In this document: piece by piece, positions 1 through 9,154 of the stretch
Position numbering within the stretch: the first letter of the stretch is position 1
Layout of the letters: each line of letters starts with the position of its first letter
From: Bifidobacterium breve
GTDB lineage: Bacteria > Actinomycetota > Acidimicrobiia > Acidimicrobiales > Acidimicrobilacustridaceae
NCBI GenBank assembly: GCA_945878725.1
Contig: CAMCTY010000009.1
Span: forward strand, 1-64,000
DNA length: 64,000 nt
Reading direction: 5' to 3'
Made by a program: the position numbers and the translations under genes
Notes under the pieces: model-generated
The model's input: the letters and a program-made list of their open reading frames with translations, nothing else
Told to the model about the DNA's origin: nothing
Databases searched by the model: none

Positions 1-1031
1 CCAAAAAATCCAGCCATGAAATCGCCTTGGCCAAGGGCCCCCAAAGTGAACTTTGAAAAAGTCTCTCGCTGGACGACATGCTCGTTTGCCAAAATTTCTG
101 CAGGTGTGAGCACTGGTGTCACGCGTACACCAGCCGCTTCGCCATCAGCAGTGATCTCTTCGCGAGTAACGGCCGCAAACCGCTGCGCCAATTTTGCGAG
201 AACAAGTTCCCGCTCGTCGGGACCCAACATCGGCTCGTCCCATCCGACGCCGATCCATTCGGGCGGCGAACCAAGCCAGACAATGAGTGCCTTCCAATCG
301 GAGGGCTTCATTGGAAGGACGATTCGAGCCAGTCCGTCCGAGCACTCGAACAGCGGGTACATGCCGGCGCCCGACCGTTGTTGATCCATCCCCAAGAGGC
401 TCCACAACGGAAGAGACATGTCGGTGCATTGCGCTAGCGCAAGCACCGTCGAGAGATCGATTATCTGGCCGCGCCCTTGAGGACCACGTTGGAACAGGGC
501 GATTACTGCGGCCATGGCACCGGTCAACGCGCCGACATCCTCAGCGAAGCTTCCGGGAGCAGAGACTGGTGGCAGTTCCGGAACACCGGACCGGTACACG
601 ACACCACCCATCGCTTGCGCAACAAGTTCGGTTGCCGTCCATCCAGACGCTGGCCCCGTCAGGCCAAATGGGGTGAGCGAAACAATGACCAAATGCGGAT
701 GGCGCTCTGCAAGCTCTTCGGGTGTTCCGTGTGACTCATCGTGCTCCCCCGAAAGAACTACGACATCGGCGCCGCGCAACAACTTCTCGATCTGGCCTTG
801 ACTGGCACCGTCGGCGTTGCCGACGTGAAGTATCTGCTTCCCTGCGTTTCTAAAGGCGTGGTGCAGGCTCGTCCCATCGGCAGCAATGGGAGATCGACTC
901 CGGCCCGATTCATGACCTTCAAATTCGATACGCAGAACATCCGCACCGAGTTCGGCAAACACTCTCGATGCCAACGCGCCATAACCGTCGGTGAGGTCGA
1001 TAACTCGATAACCATCAAGGAGAGGAATCAT
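1..1031 (-). CDS. CaiB/BaiF-family CoA-transferase, N-terminal part (cut by window edge)
   Basis: The minus strand is open from an ATG at 1031 to the left edge (343 codons, no stop), so the C-terminus is missing. The N-terminus reads MIPLLDGYRVIDLTDGYGA and continues with ELGADVLRIE, the opening of class III (CaiB/BaiF) CoA-transferases, which move CoA between organic acids. Later motifs are LTPFGLTGPASGW, GSFAEDVGALTGAMA and GRGQIIDLS. In formyl-CoA transferase the last motif is followed by the catalytic Asp; here the sequence is STVLALA with no acidic residue, so this half may be inactive or the protein may be a double-domain member. It diverges from the next gene. The family call is firm; the substrate is unknown. 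Confidence 0.88.
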   Translation of the reverse strand, partial: MIPLLDGYRVIDLTDGYGALASRVFAELGADVLRIEFEGHESGRSRSPIAADGTSLHHAFRNAGKQILHVGNADGASQGQIEKLLRGADVVVLSGEHDESHGTPEELAERHPHLVIVSLTPFGLTGPASGWTATELVAQAMGGVVYRSGVPELPPVSAPGSFAEDVGALTGAMAAVIALFQRGPQGRGQIIDLSTVLALAQCTDMSLPLWSLLGMDQQRSGAGMYPLFECSDGLARIVLPMKPSDWKALIVWLGSPPEWIGVGWDEPMLGPDERELVLAKLAQRFAAVTREEITADGEAAGVRVTPVLTPAEILANEHVVQRETFSKFTLGALGQGDFMAGFF

Positions 1032-1073
1032 TCCCTGCGAACAGTAGCGGTCGGACCATTTACGCTGTCGTTT

Positions 1074-1979
1074 GTGTCCGCAGACTGGTCAGCCATAGCC
1101 AAGCGCAACTCACGTTCGGTGCAGACAATCATCGGCTGGATTTTCTGGGATCCAGGCGCCGTCGAACGTTTTGCTGCTCTCGGACTTCCGGGTCCAATCG
1201 GATACATCGCCGCCCGCTGCGCCCCGCTAGCCCCAGCGGGACCGGATGCTGTCATCGCCGCATTCGGATCCATCAGCCCACTGGCGATACGCGCCACGTT
1301 CGCAATGGTCGAAGCGTCGACGTCATTCGACGACGTTTGGTCCTCACGCAACGACGCAGTGCTCGAGGGGCTAGCAGCTCACGCCCCCGATCTCGTTCCC
1401 GTCCTGGCGCGTGACGCCGAAACTTTGTGGGCCATCGTCGACAAGCTTCCGACGACCGGACGAACGTTCTTCGCTTCGCATCTGCGCATGGAACGACCGT
1501 CTGATCCGACGCTTTCGGGATGGCATGCGATTAATTGCATCCGCGAATGGCGAGGCGACACGCACTGGGCACTGGCAACCGCACAGGGTCTCACGGGGAT
1601 CGAGGCGTCGATTCTCCACAACGCATGGCTCGGGTATGACGAAGGCTGGCTGCCCACGTCACGCGGGAGCAGCCCAGTCGAGATTGCCGAGGGTTTAGTT
1701 CTCCTCGAAGAAAAAGGGCTTGCCATCGACGGCCGCGTGAACGACGCCGGGTTAGACCTTCGTCAACATCTCGAGGACGCGACCGATTCGCAGACGATCC
1801 AACCATGGCAGTTACTCGGAGAGACGGCATCGGCCAGGTTCGCCGAGGAGTTCGAGCCTCCCTGCGAGTTGCTGCTGGCCCGCGTCGACGAAACAGCAGG
1901 TACCAACTACCAACCGGCTTCGCGTCAACGAGGCGCCGGCGTGGACGAGGGACGTCCCGACAGCAGGTTCAGGGACTAG
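1074..1979 (+). CDS. SCO6745-family protein
   Basis: This 301-residue protein matches the actinobacterial SCO6745 family by memory. It has an N-terminal FWDPGAVERFAALGLPG segment, then YIAARCAPLAPAGP, and a central segment around residues 148-165 with SGWHAINCIREWRGDTHW. Those Trp/His/Arg residues are the family's most conserved part. The biochemical function is not established. I chose GTG 1074 because the family needs only about 20 residues before the FWDP segment; the frame is open further upstream, but that would run into the divergent CoA-transferase start. Its stop overlaps the convergent amidohydrolase stop by 4 bases. Confidence 0.75.
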   Translation: MSADWSAIAKRNSRSVQTIIGWIFWDPGAVERFAALGLPGPIGYIAARCAPLAPAGPDAVIAAFGSISPLAIRATFAMVEASTSFDDVWSSRNDAVLEGLAAHAPDLVPVLARDAETLWAIVDKLPTTGRTFFASHLRMERPSDPTLSGWHAINCIREWRGDTHWALATAQGLTGIEASILHNAWLGYDEGWLPTSRGSSPVEIAEGLVLLEEKGLAIDGRVNDAGLDLRQHLEDATDSQTIQPWQLLGETASARFAEEFEPPCELLLARVDETAGTNYQPASRQRGAGVDEGRPDSRFRD

Positions 1980-3232
1980 TTTCCACCCGCTGCACCGACC
2001 GGCGCAAGGCTCGTGGGATCGAGGCCCAGCATGGTGATCGCATTCGTTCGCACGAGCATCTCCAACTCGCCGGGCTTAACCCGCTCTCCAATTCGGCGCA
2101 CCAGATCCGGGGTATTCGGCCACGTCGTGTCCTGATGCGGGTAGTCCGTCTCGAACACGAGCTGTCCGATACCAATCTCGTAACGGGCGTCGACGCCGAC
2201 CATGTCGTCGAAGAAGCAGCCGAAGACGCGGCCCGGAATGTAGGACGACGGCAATTCGGTGATGGCCGGATGGACGTTCACCCATGCACCGCTGTTCATG
2301 TACACGTGGTCGACGCGCGACATGAGGAACGGCATCCACCCGACCTGACTCTCGGAAAATGCAATCTTCAATTTCGGATATCGCGCCAACACGCCCGACA
2401 GCAACCAGTCGGCCATCGACATGTAGGCGTTAAGTGATGTGAGCGCAACGCCTACCGCCTGCGGTGCATCCGAACTCGAAGTCGGCATCTTCGATCCCGA
2501 ACCGATGTGCATGTTGATGGTCGTTCCGGTCTCGTTGCAGGCATCGAAGAATGGATCCCAGTAGCCATCGGCATCGTGGATCGTGGGGAGACCGAGATAC
2601 TCGGGCAGTTCCGTGAATGCGACTGCAGTACAGCCGCGAGCCGCATTGCGTCGAACTTCGACAGCCGCGGCCTTGGCATCCCAGAGCGGGATGAGGCACA
2701 AAGGGATGAGTCGCCCGCCACTCGGACCGCACCATTCCTCGATCATCCAGTCGTTGTAGGCCCGGACACCGAGTAGCGCCAGATCCATATCTTTCGCTTC
2801 CTTGAAGATCTGACCGGCGAATCGGGAGAACGAAGGAAAGCACAGCGAACGCTCGGTGCGATTGATGTCCATATCGGCGATGCGAGCATCGCGGTCATAG
2901 CAACCTGGTCTCATCTCGGAGTACGGAATCGGCGCCAGCGTCATCTCCTCCGGAGGGAAGCCGGCGCACGCCATCACCTGCGGCATCGGACGGAGAACAT
3001 CCTCGTAAACCCACCAGTCAATAACCGGACCGTCACCGCCCTTCTTATAGGTGGCGGAGTTGGTATCGGGATTGATGACCGTCTCGCACGTATCTTGGAC
3101 GACACGCGGGCACCGGTCGTGCACCGATACCGGGAGTCGATCCGTCCAGACTGTTGGCGGTTCCACGACGTGATCGTCAACCGAGATCACCCATGGAAGA
3201 TCAGAATTGTCACTAGCCATCGGTTTCATCAT
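1976..3232 (-). CDS. Amidohydrolase-2 family metal-dependent hydrolase
   Basis: A 418-residue TIM-barrel hydrolase of the Amidohydro_2 type. The N-terminal ISVDDHVVEPP carries the acidic-x-His metal pair. MHIGSG in the middle and ETDYPHQDTTWP near the C-terminus are the expected metal/catalytic His and Asp positions. The family includes decarboxylases and C-C or C-N hydrolases acting on aromatic or cyclic acids; the substrate is unknown. The ATG at 3232 overlaps the stop of the upstream gene (ATGA). An ATG at 3229 or 3220 is also possible, since GAAGG lies only 3 bases before the first ATG. A paralogue sits at 7305-8579. It is last in a three-gene coupled operon. Confidence 0.88.
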   Translation of the reverse strand: MMKPMASDNSDLPWVISVDDHVVEPPTVWTDRLPVSVHDRCPRVVQDTCETVINPDTNSATYKKGGDGPVIDWWVYEDVLRPMPQVMACAGFPPEEMTLAPIPYSEMRPGCYDRDARIADMDINRTERSLCFPSFSRFAGQIFKEAKDMDLALLGVRAYNDWMIEEWCGPSGGRLIPLCLIPLWDAKAAAVEVRRNAARGCTAVAFTELPEYLGLPTIHDADGYWDPFFDACNETGTTINMHIGSGSKMPTSSSDAPQAVGVALTSLNAYMSMADWLLSGVLARYPKLKIAFSESQVGWMPFLMSRVDHVYMNSGAWVNVHPAITELPSSYIPGRVFGCFFDDMVGVDARYEIGIGQLVFETDYPHQDTTWPNTPDLVRRIGERVKPGELEMLVRTNAITMLGLDPTSLAPVGAAGGN

Positions 3233-4917
3233 CCTTCGTGCTGGCGGTATCGGGGCCCGCGAATTAGTTCGCCCGGACGGGCACCAGTCGGCTCGCCGTA
3301 GCTCTGCGTCACGACTCCGTTCACAATCGTCGCTGCGAATCCATCGGCCTTCTGCACGATGCGCTTCTCACCCGCAGGCAAATCATTCTCAATGTGCGGC
3401 ATCGAGGGAGCAACGGTGTCGGGATCAAAAACGTTGATGTCAGCCACCATTCCTTCGCGCAGCAGGCCCCGGTCATGAAAGCCCCAAGCCCGTGCCGGAG
3501 CGAGCGACATCATGCGGACCGCTTCTTCAAGGGTGAAGTCCTGTCGGTTGCGAACCCAGTGAGCGAGGAAATGGGTCTGAATCGAGCAGTCAGACATCTG
3601 ACTGACATGCGCACCGGCATCGGAGAACGCCATCACCGTGCGCGGGTGCTTCATGACCTCGCGCACTTTCTCCGTGTCGAATGGCGACAGCGTCTGCACG
3701 AAAAACACATCGAGATCGGATTCGAGAGCGAGATCGATCATGGCTTCGACAGGGTCGCAGCCGCGGGCCAAGGCAACTTCAGCAACGGTCGGATTTGGTG
3801 GGAGCGGCGAATCCATAACCCTCATTCGCTCGAAATCCGGTCTGCGGGCCTCGCCGCCGATCGCCTGCTTGTACGGACCGTTGTGGGCCGCGTGAACGAG
3901 TCGGGCCCGTGTCTCGGGGTCCGATAATGCCGAACGCATCTCCGGCTCCGGCAACGCCCGAACTTCCTGCCAATCCGGCAGCGAGTCGAACGGAAGCTGG
4001 CTACGGAACGACGACATCGTCCCGATCCCTCGGCAGTGACTGAGCCCGAACATGCGCCCGCCCGCCTCGGCCGTCGCGTCGATCAACTGGATAGGACGGG
4101 TCGATGACCCGGTGGCCCCGATCGCAAACGGGATTCCCGATCGAACGGCAAGGTCGATGATCTCGGCATCCCGCTTCTCGCGGATCTCATCTGAAGGCGG
4201 GTCTTCCACGAACTGAAAGATTCCCGTCTGTTCGTCGCCCATCGCCATGACTAGATCACAGACCTCATCCCAGGATGCGATCCGCGACGCGACCGGGCGT
4301 CCGTCGGAAGTCTCGTGGTGCATCGTCCGCGATGTCGTGAACCCCCAGGCACCGGCTTGCAGAGCGCTACGCAATTCACCGCTCATCACCGCGATGTCGT
4401 CGACGCTTCCGGACTCGGTAAATGCTCGCTCCCCCATGGCCCATGTACGCAGAGCCGAGTGACCGATGTTGGCGGCGTAGTTAATCCCCTTGGGCAACGC
4501 GTCGATTGCATCGAGGTATTCGGAGAAGGTCGACCATGTCCAAGTGATCCCGGCGGCCATCGCCGCACCCGAGATGTCTTCAGCCCTCTCCAGATTGCGC
4601 ACGACCAGAGCACGCTCTTCCGGTCGAGCGGGCGCGAGCGTGAAACCACAGTGCCCCATGACCACAGTTGTGACACCGTGCCAGCACGAACAGGACCCGA
4701 GCTCGTCCCAAAAGATCTGAGCATCCATATGTGTGTGTCCATCAATGAAACCCGGCGTCACAACCCGACCGGTTGCGTCGATCTCGACGTCACCGCGTTC
4801 GGCGATCCGACCGATGGAGGCGATGACCCCATCGCGGATCCCGACGTCTGCCCGGTATCGGGGATACCCGGTCCCGTCGATCACGTCGCCGTTGCGAATG
4901 ACGATGTCGAAGTTCAT
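3229..4917 (-). CDS. D-aminoacylase-like amidohydrolase
   Basis: A 562-residue protein of the N-acyl-D-amino-acid deacylase group in the amidohydrolase superfamily. It opens with MNFDIVIRNGDVIDGTG, the small beta domain of these enzymes. GFIDGHTHMDAQ (about residues 58-69) supplies the HxH metal pair, GHCGFT a metal-bridging Cys, and FSDAGAHVSQM the catalytic Asp near the C-terminus. The family hydrolyses amides or cyclic ureides; actinobacteria carry many copies of unknown substrate. Start and stop overlap both neighbours by 4 bases, so translation of SDR, this gene and the Amidohydro_2 gene is probably coupled and they may serve one catabolic route. Confidence 0.88.
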   Translation of the reverse strand: MNFDIVIRNGDVIDGTGYPRYRADVGIRDGVIASIGRIAERGDVEIDATGRVVTPGFIDGHTHMDAQIFWDELGSCSCWHGVTTVVMGHCGFTLAPARPEERALVVRNLERAEDISGAAMAAGITWTWSTFSEYLDAIDALPKGINYAANIGHSALRTWAMGERAFTESGSVDDIAVMSGELRSALQAGAWGFTTSRTMHHETSDGRPVASRIASWDEVCDLVMAMGDEQTGIFQFVEDPPSDEIREKRDAEIIDLAVRSGIPFAIGATGSSTRPIQLIDATAEAGGRMFGLSHCRGIGTMSSFRSQLPFDSLPDWQEVRALPEPEMRSALSDPETRARLVHAAHNGPYKQAIGGEARRPDFERMRVMDSPLPPNPTVAEVALARGCDPVEAMIDLALESDLDVFFVQTLSPFDTEKVREVMKHPRTVMAFSDAGAHVSQMSDCSIQTHFLAHWVRNRQDFTLEEAVRMMSLAPARAWGFHDRGLLREGMVADINVFDPDTVAPSMPHIENDLPAGEKRIVQKADGFAATIVNGVVTQSYGEPTGARPGELIRGPRYRQHEG

Positions 4918-5762
4918 GCGTCTGGTCGCAGCAATACCTCGTGGATGGTTCCGTCAAGATCGGTGAAGCCAAACTCCCGTGCAAGGTTCGCGGAAGTGAA
5001 CGGCTTGCCCGAACGCTGCGCAAGATCCGAAGCACCGGCAAGGGCCACCACCGCGCGTCCAAGAAAACGCGGGCTCTCTGCCCCCGAGAGGTCGAAACGT
5101 CCCTCGCCCGGAAGCTCGATGAAGATCTCGTCGCCGACGGTCTGTGCTCCCATGTCGAGCAGTTCCGTACGCACAAGGCCGGGCCAGAGCGAAACGATAG
5201 AAACACCGGTTCCGGCGAGTTCGACGGCCATGTCGGCTGTCATTTTGTCAACGGCAGCCTTGCCGACGCCGTAGACAACGTTGTGTCCGTAGCTGACTGC
5301 GCCCGATGACGACACATTGACTATCAATCCACTCCGGTTCGAAAGCATGAGCGGAGCTGCGAAGACGCTGGCGACATAGTGCGAGCGCGTGCCGATGTCG
5401 ATGACCTGATCCCACGCACCTACCGGAAGCTCCCAGAACTTTTTGTTGAGCCAGGGCACCAGATCCGGAGCTGAGTAGACGTTATTCACGAGAACATCGA
5501 GACGACCCTGCTCGGCCTCGACGCGTTCGAAGAGGGCCTTGACCTGATCATCCTGATGGTGATCGCACGCAACCCCGATGCCGGTACCGCCGAGTTCGGT
5601 AATTTGCGCGGCAGTCTCGCCGACAGTTCCCGGAATCGGTCCCGCCTCAACCGAGCGGCCGGTGGCGTACACGGTGTAACCGGCCGCACCGAGTTCAAGG
5701 GCTATTCCCTTCCCGATACCTCGACTCGCTCCGGTTACTACGGCAACGCGTGAATCTGACAT
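4914..5762 (-). CDS. SDR-family oxidoreductase
   Basis: A 282-residue short-chain dehydrogenase. The cofactor motif TGASRGIGKG is at about residues 10-19, LVNNVYS stands for the usual NNAG, NVSSSG carries the catalytic Ser and YGVGK the Tyr/Lys pair. It should reduce or oxidise a carbonyl/alcohol with NAD(P)H. The frame is open well upstream, but ATG 5762 gives the standard N-terminus (MSDSRVAVVTGAS) with AGG about 8 bases ahead. It is first gene of the operon running to 1976. The substrate cannot be read from sequence. Confidence 0.9.
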   Translation of the reverse strand: MSDSRVAVVTGASRGIGKGIALELGAAGYTVYATGRSVEAGPIPGTVGETAAQITELGGTGIGVACDHHQDDQVKALFERVEAEQGRLDVLVNNVYSAPDLVPWLNKKFWELPVGAWDQVIDIGTRSHYVASVFAAPLMLSNRSGLIVNVSSSGAVSYGHNVVYGVGKAAVDKMTADMAVELAGTGVSIVSLWPGLVRTELLDMGAQTVGDEIFIELPGEGRFDLSGAESPRFLGRAVVALAGASDLAQRSGKPFTSANLAREFGFTDLDGTIHEVLLRPDA

Positions 5763-5905
5763 GCGAACCTCGATCGCGGGGAACGGACCGACAGCGGCGA
5801 CGACCCCCCGGTCACTCGCGCCACCCCATTGGGATAGGAGCGTAGCAATGGACGCTCGGCTGCATTCAGACAACATCCAGTCGGCGGGCATGGAACCATT
5901 GCCCA

Positions 5906-6655
5906 ATGCACATTGCTTTCGACATCGGTACGGGACCACCAGTGTTGCTACATCCCTCTCTCGGGAGGAGTGTCCATGATTTCGACGGCCTCGCGAACGC
6001 CCTCGATCACGCTGGTTTCCGGGTTGTCGGACTCGAACCGGGAGGAGTCGAGCCCTCAGATCCGGCGCGATTCTCCTGCTCCCTGGCGGATTTCGCGATG
6101 GAGGTAATCGAGTGTGCCGGCTCGATCGAACTCGACCGATTCGTCGTGCTCGGCCATGCATTTGGCAACCGGATCATGCGCAACGTGGCCTCCTATTTTC
6201 CCGATCGGGTGAATGCGATCGTGTTACTTGGCGCGGGTGGCAAGTTCCACGGTGATCCCGAAGCGCGCGCCGCAGTCGGCGCAACTTTCGATGCGACCCT
6301 GTCCGGAACAGACCGACTCGCGGCGATCTCCACCGCATTCTTCGCCCCGGGCAACGACCCGGCCGTGTGGATCGATGGCTGGTACCCGGCGGCGCGCGAT
6401 GTACAGCAGGCCGCACTGATCGCAGCCGAACAGTCCGACTGGTGGCTGGCCGAACCCTCGCCGATGCTCATCGTGCAGGGACTGCAGGATCGGGCCGCTC
6501 CACCGGCGAACGGTCAAGCCCTACTTGAGGAACGCATGGGACCGACCACGCTCGTCGAGCTCGACAACTGCGGCCATGCGATGCTCCCCGAACAACCCGA
6601 GTTGATTGCGTCGGCAGTTGGGTCGTTCCTGATGTCCCTGAGCTTGGAGAGTTGA
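5906..6655 (+). CDS. Alpha/beta hydrolase fold protein with Ala at the nucleophile position
   Basis: A 249-residue alpha/beta hydrolase. The oxyanion region is LLHPSLGRS. The elbow reads GHAFGN with Ala at residue 85 where Ser, Asp or Cys is expected. An Asp follows the late strand in GLQDRAAPP, and NCGHAMLPE carries the usual His. So Asp and His are present but the nucleophile is absent, and the protein may be a non-hydrolytic or cofactor-free member. It is divergent from the SDR operon, with a 143-base gap, and is followed 3 bases later by a GNAT gene. Confidence 0.8.
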   Translation: MHIAFDIGTGPPVLLHPSLGRSVHDFDGLANALDHAGFRVVGLEPGGVEPSDPARFSCSLADFAMEVIECAGSIELDRFVVLGHAFGNRIMRNVASYFPDRVNAIVLLGAGGKFHGDPEARAAVGATFDATLSGTDRLAAISTAFFAPGNDPAVWIDGWYPAARDVQQAALIAAEQSDWWLAEPSPMLIVQGLQDRAAPPANGQALLEERMGPTTLVELDNCGHAMLPEQPELIASAVGSFLMSLSLES

Positions 6656-6658
6656 CCG

Positions 6659-7270
6659 ATGGACGAAACAGCCTCGCTTATGCAGCGCATCGAAGTGTTC
6701 GATGCCATCACCACCACGAGTCGCGCCTTCTGGCCCGATCCCCTGTTTGGCCACTTCGCCCGCAACGCAGTCCAAGAACACCAGATGCTCCCAATATTCC
6801 TTGGCGCCCTCATTGAGGATGCGCGACGTCACGGTGAGATCTGGGTTGTCCGCGCCAACGATCGCGTCATCGGGTCAGCTTCATGGCTTCCTCCCGGTTC
6901 CCTGCCTCGCAATACATTGCGCGAGTCCCGCATCTATCGCGCGTGCGTCAAGGCTCTGCGGCGAGGCGCCAACCGCAGGAGTGGAATCCGACTGCTCAAC
7001 GAGGTCGAACGCAAACACCCCACCGAACCCCACTGGTATCTCGCCGTGCTCGGTGTTGATCCGAAGTGGCAGGGACGCGGATTCGGTAAGGCGCTGATCA
7101 GCCCTGTGCTCGATCGCTGCGATGCCGAGTGTGTCCCCGCCTACCTCGAGACCCAGAAGATCGAGAACCTCCCGTTTTACGAACGATTCGGGTTCGTGGT
7201 CATCGACAAAGTGATGGTCGAAGGTGCACCGCCGGTTTGGCTCATGTGGCGAGAGCCCCGCATCGCCTGA
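6659..7270 (+). CDS. GNAT-family N-acetyltransferase
   Basis: A 203-residue GCN5-related acetyltransferase. The acetyl-CoA pyrophosphate loop is visible as LGVDPKWQGRGFGKAL at about residues 130-145, and the preceding strand (HWYLAVL) and later NLPFYERFGF helix match the C-terminal half of the fold. The acceptor is unknown. The ATG lies 3 bases after the stop of the upstream hydrolase, so the two are probably co-transcribed. The gene converges with the amidohydrolase ending at 7305. Confidence 0.88.
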   Translation: MDETASLMQRIEVFDAITTTSRAFWPDPLFGHFARNAVQEHQMLPIFLGALIEDARRHGEIWVVRANDRVIGSASWLPPGSLPRNTLRESRIYRACVKALRRGANRRSGIRLLNEVERKHPTEPHWYLAVLGVDPKWQGRGFGKALISPVLDRCDAECVPAYLETQKIENLPFYERFGFVVIDKVMVEGAPPVWLMWREPRIA

Positions 7271-7304
7271 AAGCCCTGCGAGCTCGAAAACTTTGCCGAG
7301 TGTG

Positions 7305-8579
7305 TCAGCGCTTCCCGGCGATGATGTTCTTCCAAGAGGCGAGGTCACGCTCGTCGGCCGGTCGTCCAACCCTGGTGATGACGTCAACATCCGGAGATTC
7401 AGTCCGCAGCGCGCCAGCGGTGCACTGCTCGCGCGTTCGCGTTGCGAACGGATCGAAGTGATAGTGGGCCATGGCGTTCTCGTAGGTGATCTTGTTGATC
7501 TGACCGTCCGAGAGACCGTCGAGTGTCTTGATCACTTCTTCAGGGGCGTAGGGCCATGTTCCATCAGAGTGCGGATAGTCCGATTCCCAGAAAACATTGT
7601 CGAGATTGAAATGGCCGATGAGTTCCGGCCCGACGGTTTCCTTGATGAAGCACACGAGGATGTGATCGTTGAAGATCTGCATCGGCCCGCCGGTCTTCGA
7701 GAAATCGTGGTTGATCCAACCCTTGTGGCGATCGTTGACATGCTCCGCGCGCCACATGAAGTAGGGAATCCAGCCGATATCGCCCTCGGTAAGTGAAAAC
7801 TTGAGTGTCGGGAAGCGCTCCCAGAACGTTGCCCACACCAGATCCATGAGTGTGTAAATCGTTGCCGCTGATGAGACAGACATCGCCACACCCGCCGGAG
7901 CATCGGAAGAGGTCATTGCGCTACGCGACGACGAGCCGAGATGGCAACAAAGCACGGTGTCGGACTCGACGCACGCGGCAAACAGTGGGTCCCACTCTCC
8001 CGAATGGATCGACGGCATGTTGAGCGCTTCGGGGTTCTCGGAGAACGTGACGGCGTGCACACCCTTGGCGGCCAGACGACGCACCTCGGCAGCGGCCTTC
8101 TCCACGTCGAAGAGAGGCAAAATGCCGCACGGGATGAACCGGCCGGGATAAGCCCCACACCATTCATTGACATGCCAGTCGTTGTACGCCCTGATCATCA
8201 CTTCATTGAGTGAGCGATCCGGACCCTGGTTGAGCACCTGCCCCGAAAACCCCGTGAAGTTCGGGAAGTTAAGCCCGGCCAGCTGCCCGCCAGCGTTCAT
8301 GTCGCGGACCCGCTCGTGAACATCGAAGCAGCCGGGACGCATCTGGTCGTACCGGCTGGCATCGATGTTGTACATCTCGGGCGGCTTACCGGCCACCGCG
8401 TTGAGTCCGAGGTTCCGCCCCTTGATATCGCCGTACCACCATTGCTGAATGCCGTTGTCGTCGGTGACTACCCGCGGCGCCTTGTCCTTGTACTTCGCCG
8501 GCACGTGCGCATCAAACATGTCCGCAGGTTCGGCGATGTGATCATCGACGCTGATCAGGATGAGGTCTTCAGCATTCAT
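7305..8579 (-). CDS. Amidohydrolase-2 family metal-dependent hydrolase (paralogue)
   Basis: A 424-residue paralogue of the protein at 1976-3232. It has the same ISVDDH N-terminus, a shared MRPGC segment, AYNDWHVNEWCG, CCHLGSSS in place of MHIGSG, and WESDYPHSDGTWP near the end. The metal-ligand positions (DxH, His, Asp) are all kept, so it should be active. It starts 6 bases after the stop of the VOC gene, with GGGAAG upstream. The Amidohydro_2 family call is firm, the reaction is not. Confidence 0.9.
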   Translation of the reverse strand: MNAEDLILISVDDHIAEPADMFDAHVPAKYKDKAPRVVTDDNGIQQWWYGDIKGRNLGLNAVAGKPPEMYNIDASRYDQMRPGCFDVHERVRDMNAGGQLAGLNFPNFTGFSGQVLNQGPDRSLNEVMIRAYNDWHVNEWCGAYPGRFIPCGILPLFDVEKAAAEVRRLAAKGVHAVTFSENPEALNMPSIHSGEWDPLFAACVESDTVLCCHLGSSSRSAMTSSDAPAGVAMSVSSAATIYTLMDLVWATFWERFPTLKFSLTEGDIGWIPYFMWRAEHVNDRHKGWINHDFSKTGGPMQIFNDHILVCFIKETVGPELIGHFNLDNVFWESDYPHSDGTWPYAPEEVIKTLDGLSDGQINKITYENAMAHYHFDPFATRTREQCTAGALRTESPDVDVITRVGRPADERDLASWKNIIAGKR

Positions 8580-8585
8580 GGTGAC

Positions 8586-8990
8586 TCAGCTTCCCGGGGG
8601 TGTTCCATCGTGTTGGACGAGCTCGACGAGGTAGCCGTCAGGGTCCATCACGAAAGCGACGATTACCGGCCAACGCTCGAGACGTTCGGGATCCATGACT
8701 GACTGATAGCCAGCGTCGACGACCTTCTGCCATGTGGCCTTGCAATCGTCAACGTTGACATAGGTCTTCCAGAGCGCATTGCCGTGGTCGATCGGCTGCG
8801 GGCTCATGGTTTCTGCGAACTTGGCAAGCTGCAAACGTCCGCCGCCAACGTCGGCCGCCACGTGCACTTCCTGCACGTTAGGAATCTCGGTGCGACCCTG
8901 TTCTTTAAGTCCCAGCAAGTTCACGTAGAAGTCGACGGACTTCTCCAGATCGCTGACCTTGATGCAGTACTGACCAACTGTTGTAGCCAT
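8586..8990 (-). CDS. VOC-family (glyoxalase/dioxygenase fold) protein
   Basis: A 134-residue vicinal-oxygen-chelate protein. The N-terminal QYCIKVSDLEKSVDFYVNLLGL is the first beta-alpha-beta unit, and DPDGYLVELVQ at the C-terminus carries the family's metal-ligand Glu. The N-terminal metal position is Tyr-Cys rather than His, so metal binding is uncertain. It is the first gene of a two-gene operon with the Amidohydro_2 paralogue. The ATG has a strong AGGGGGAA ribosome site 4 bases ahead. Confidence 0.85.
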   Translation of the reverse strand: MATTVGQYCIKVSDLEKSVDFYVNLLGLKEQGRTEIPNVQEVHVAADVGGGRLQLAKFAETMSPQPIDHGNALWKTYVNVDDCKATWQKVVDAGYQSVMDPERLERWPVIVAFVMDPDGYLVELVQHDGTPPGS

Positions 8991-9154
8991 GATTCCCCCT
9001 CATTGGCTGGTGCTGACCGGGTCGGTAGTGACACTGGCTCAGCAAGTTTTTCCAGAACGCCCATGAAGGTAGCGGAACCCGGCGCCGGCCGCATCCATTC
9101 ACGGGCGCATAACGATCTCATCCCCGCCAGCAGCATCTCCGATACGGTCCGCTC

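Noticed and set aside
1-1031. Several plus-strand ORFs (e.g. at 16, 78, 287) as genes
   Set aside because: They are shadows of the minus-strand CoA-transferase, whose frame is open throughout and carries the family motifs.
4914-6161. A 415-residue form of the SDR
   Set aside because: The extra residues are antisense to the alpha/beta hydrolase and lack SDR features; the start at 5762 has the usual N-terminus.
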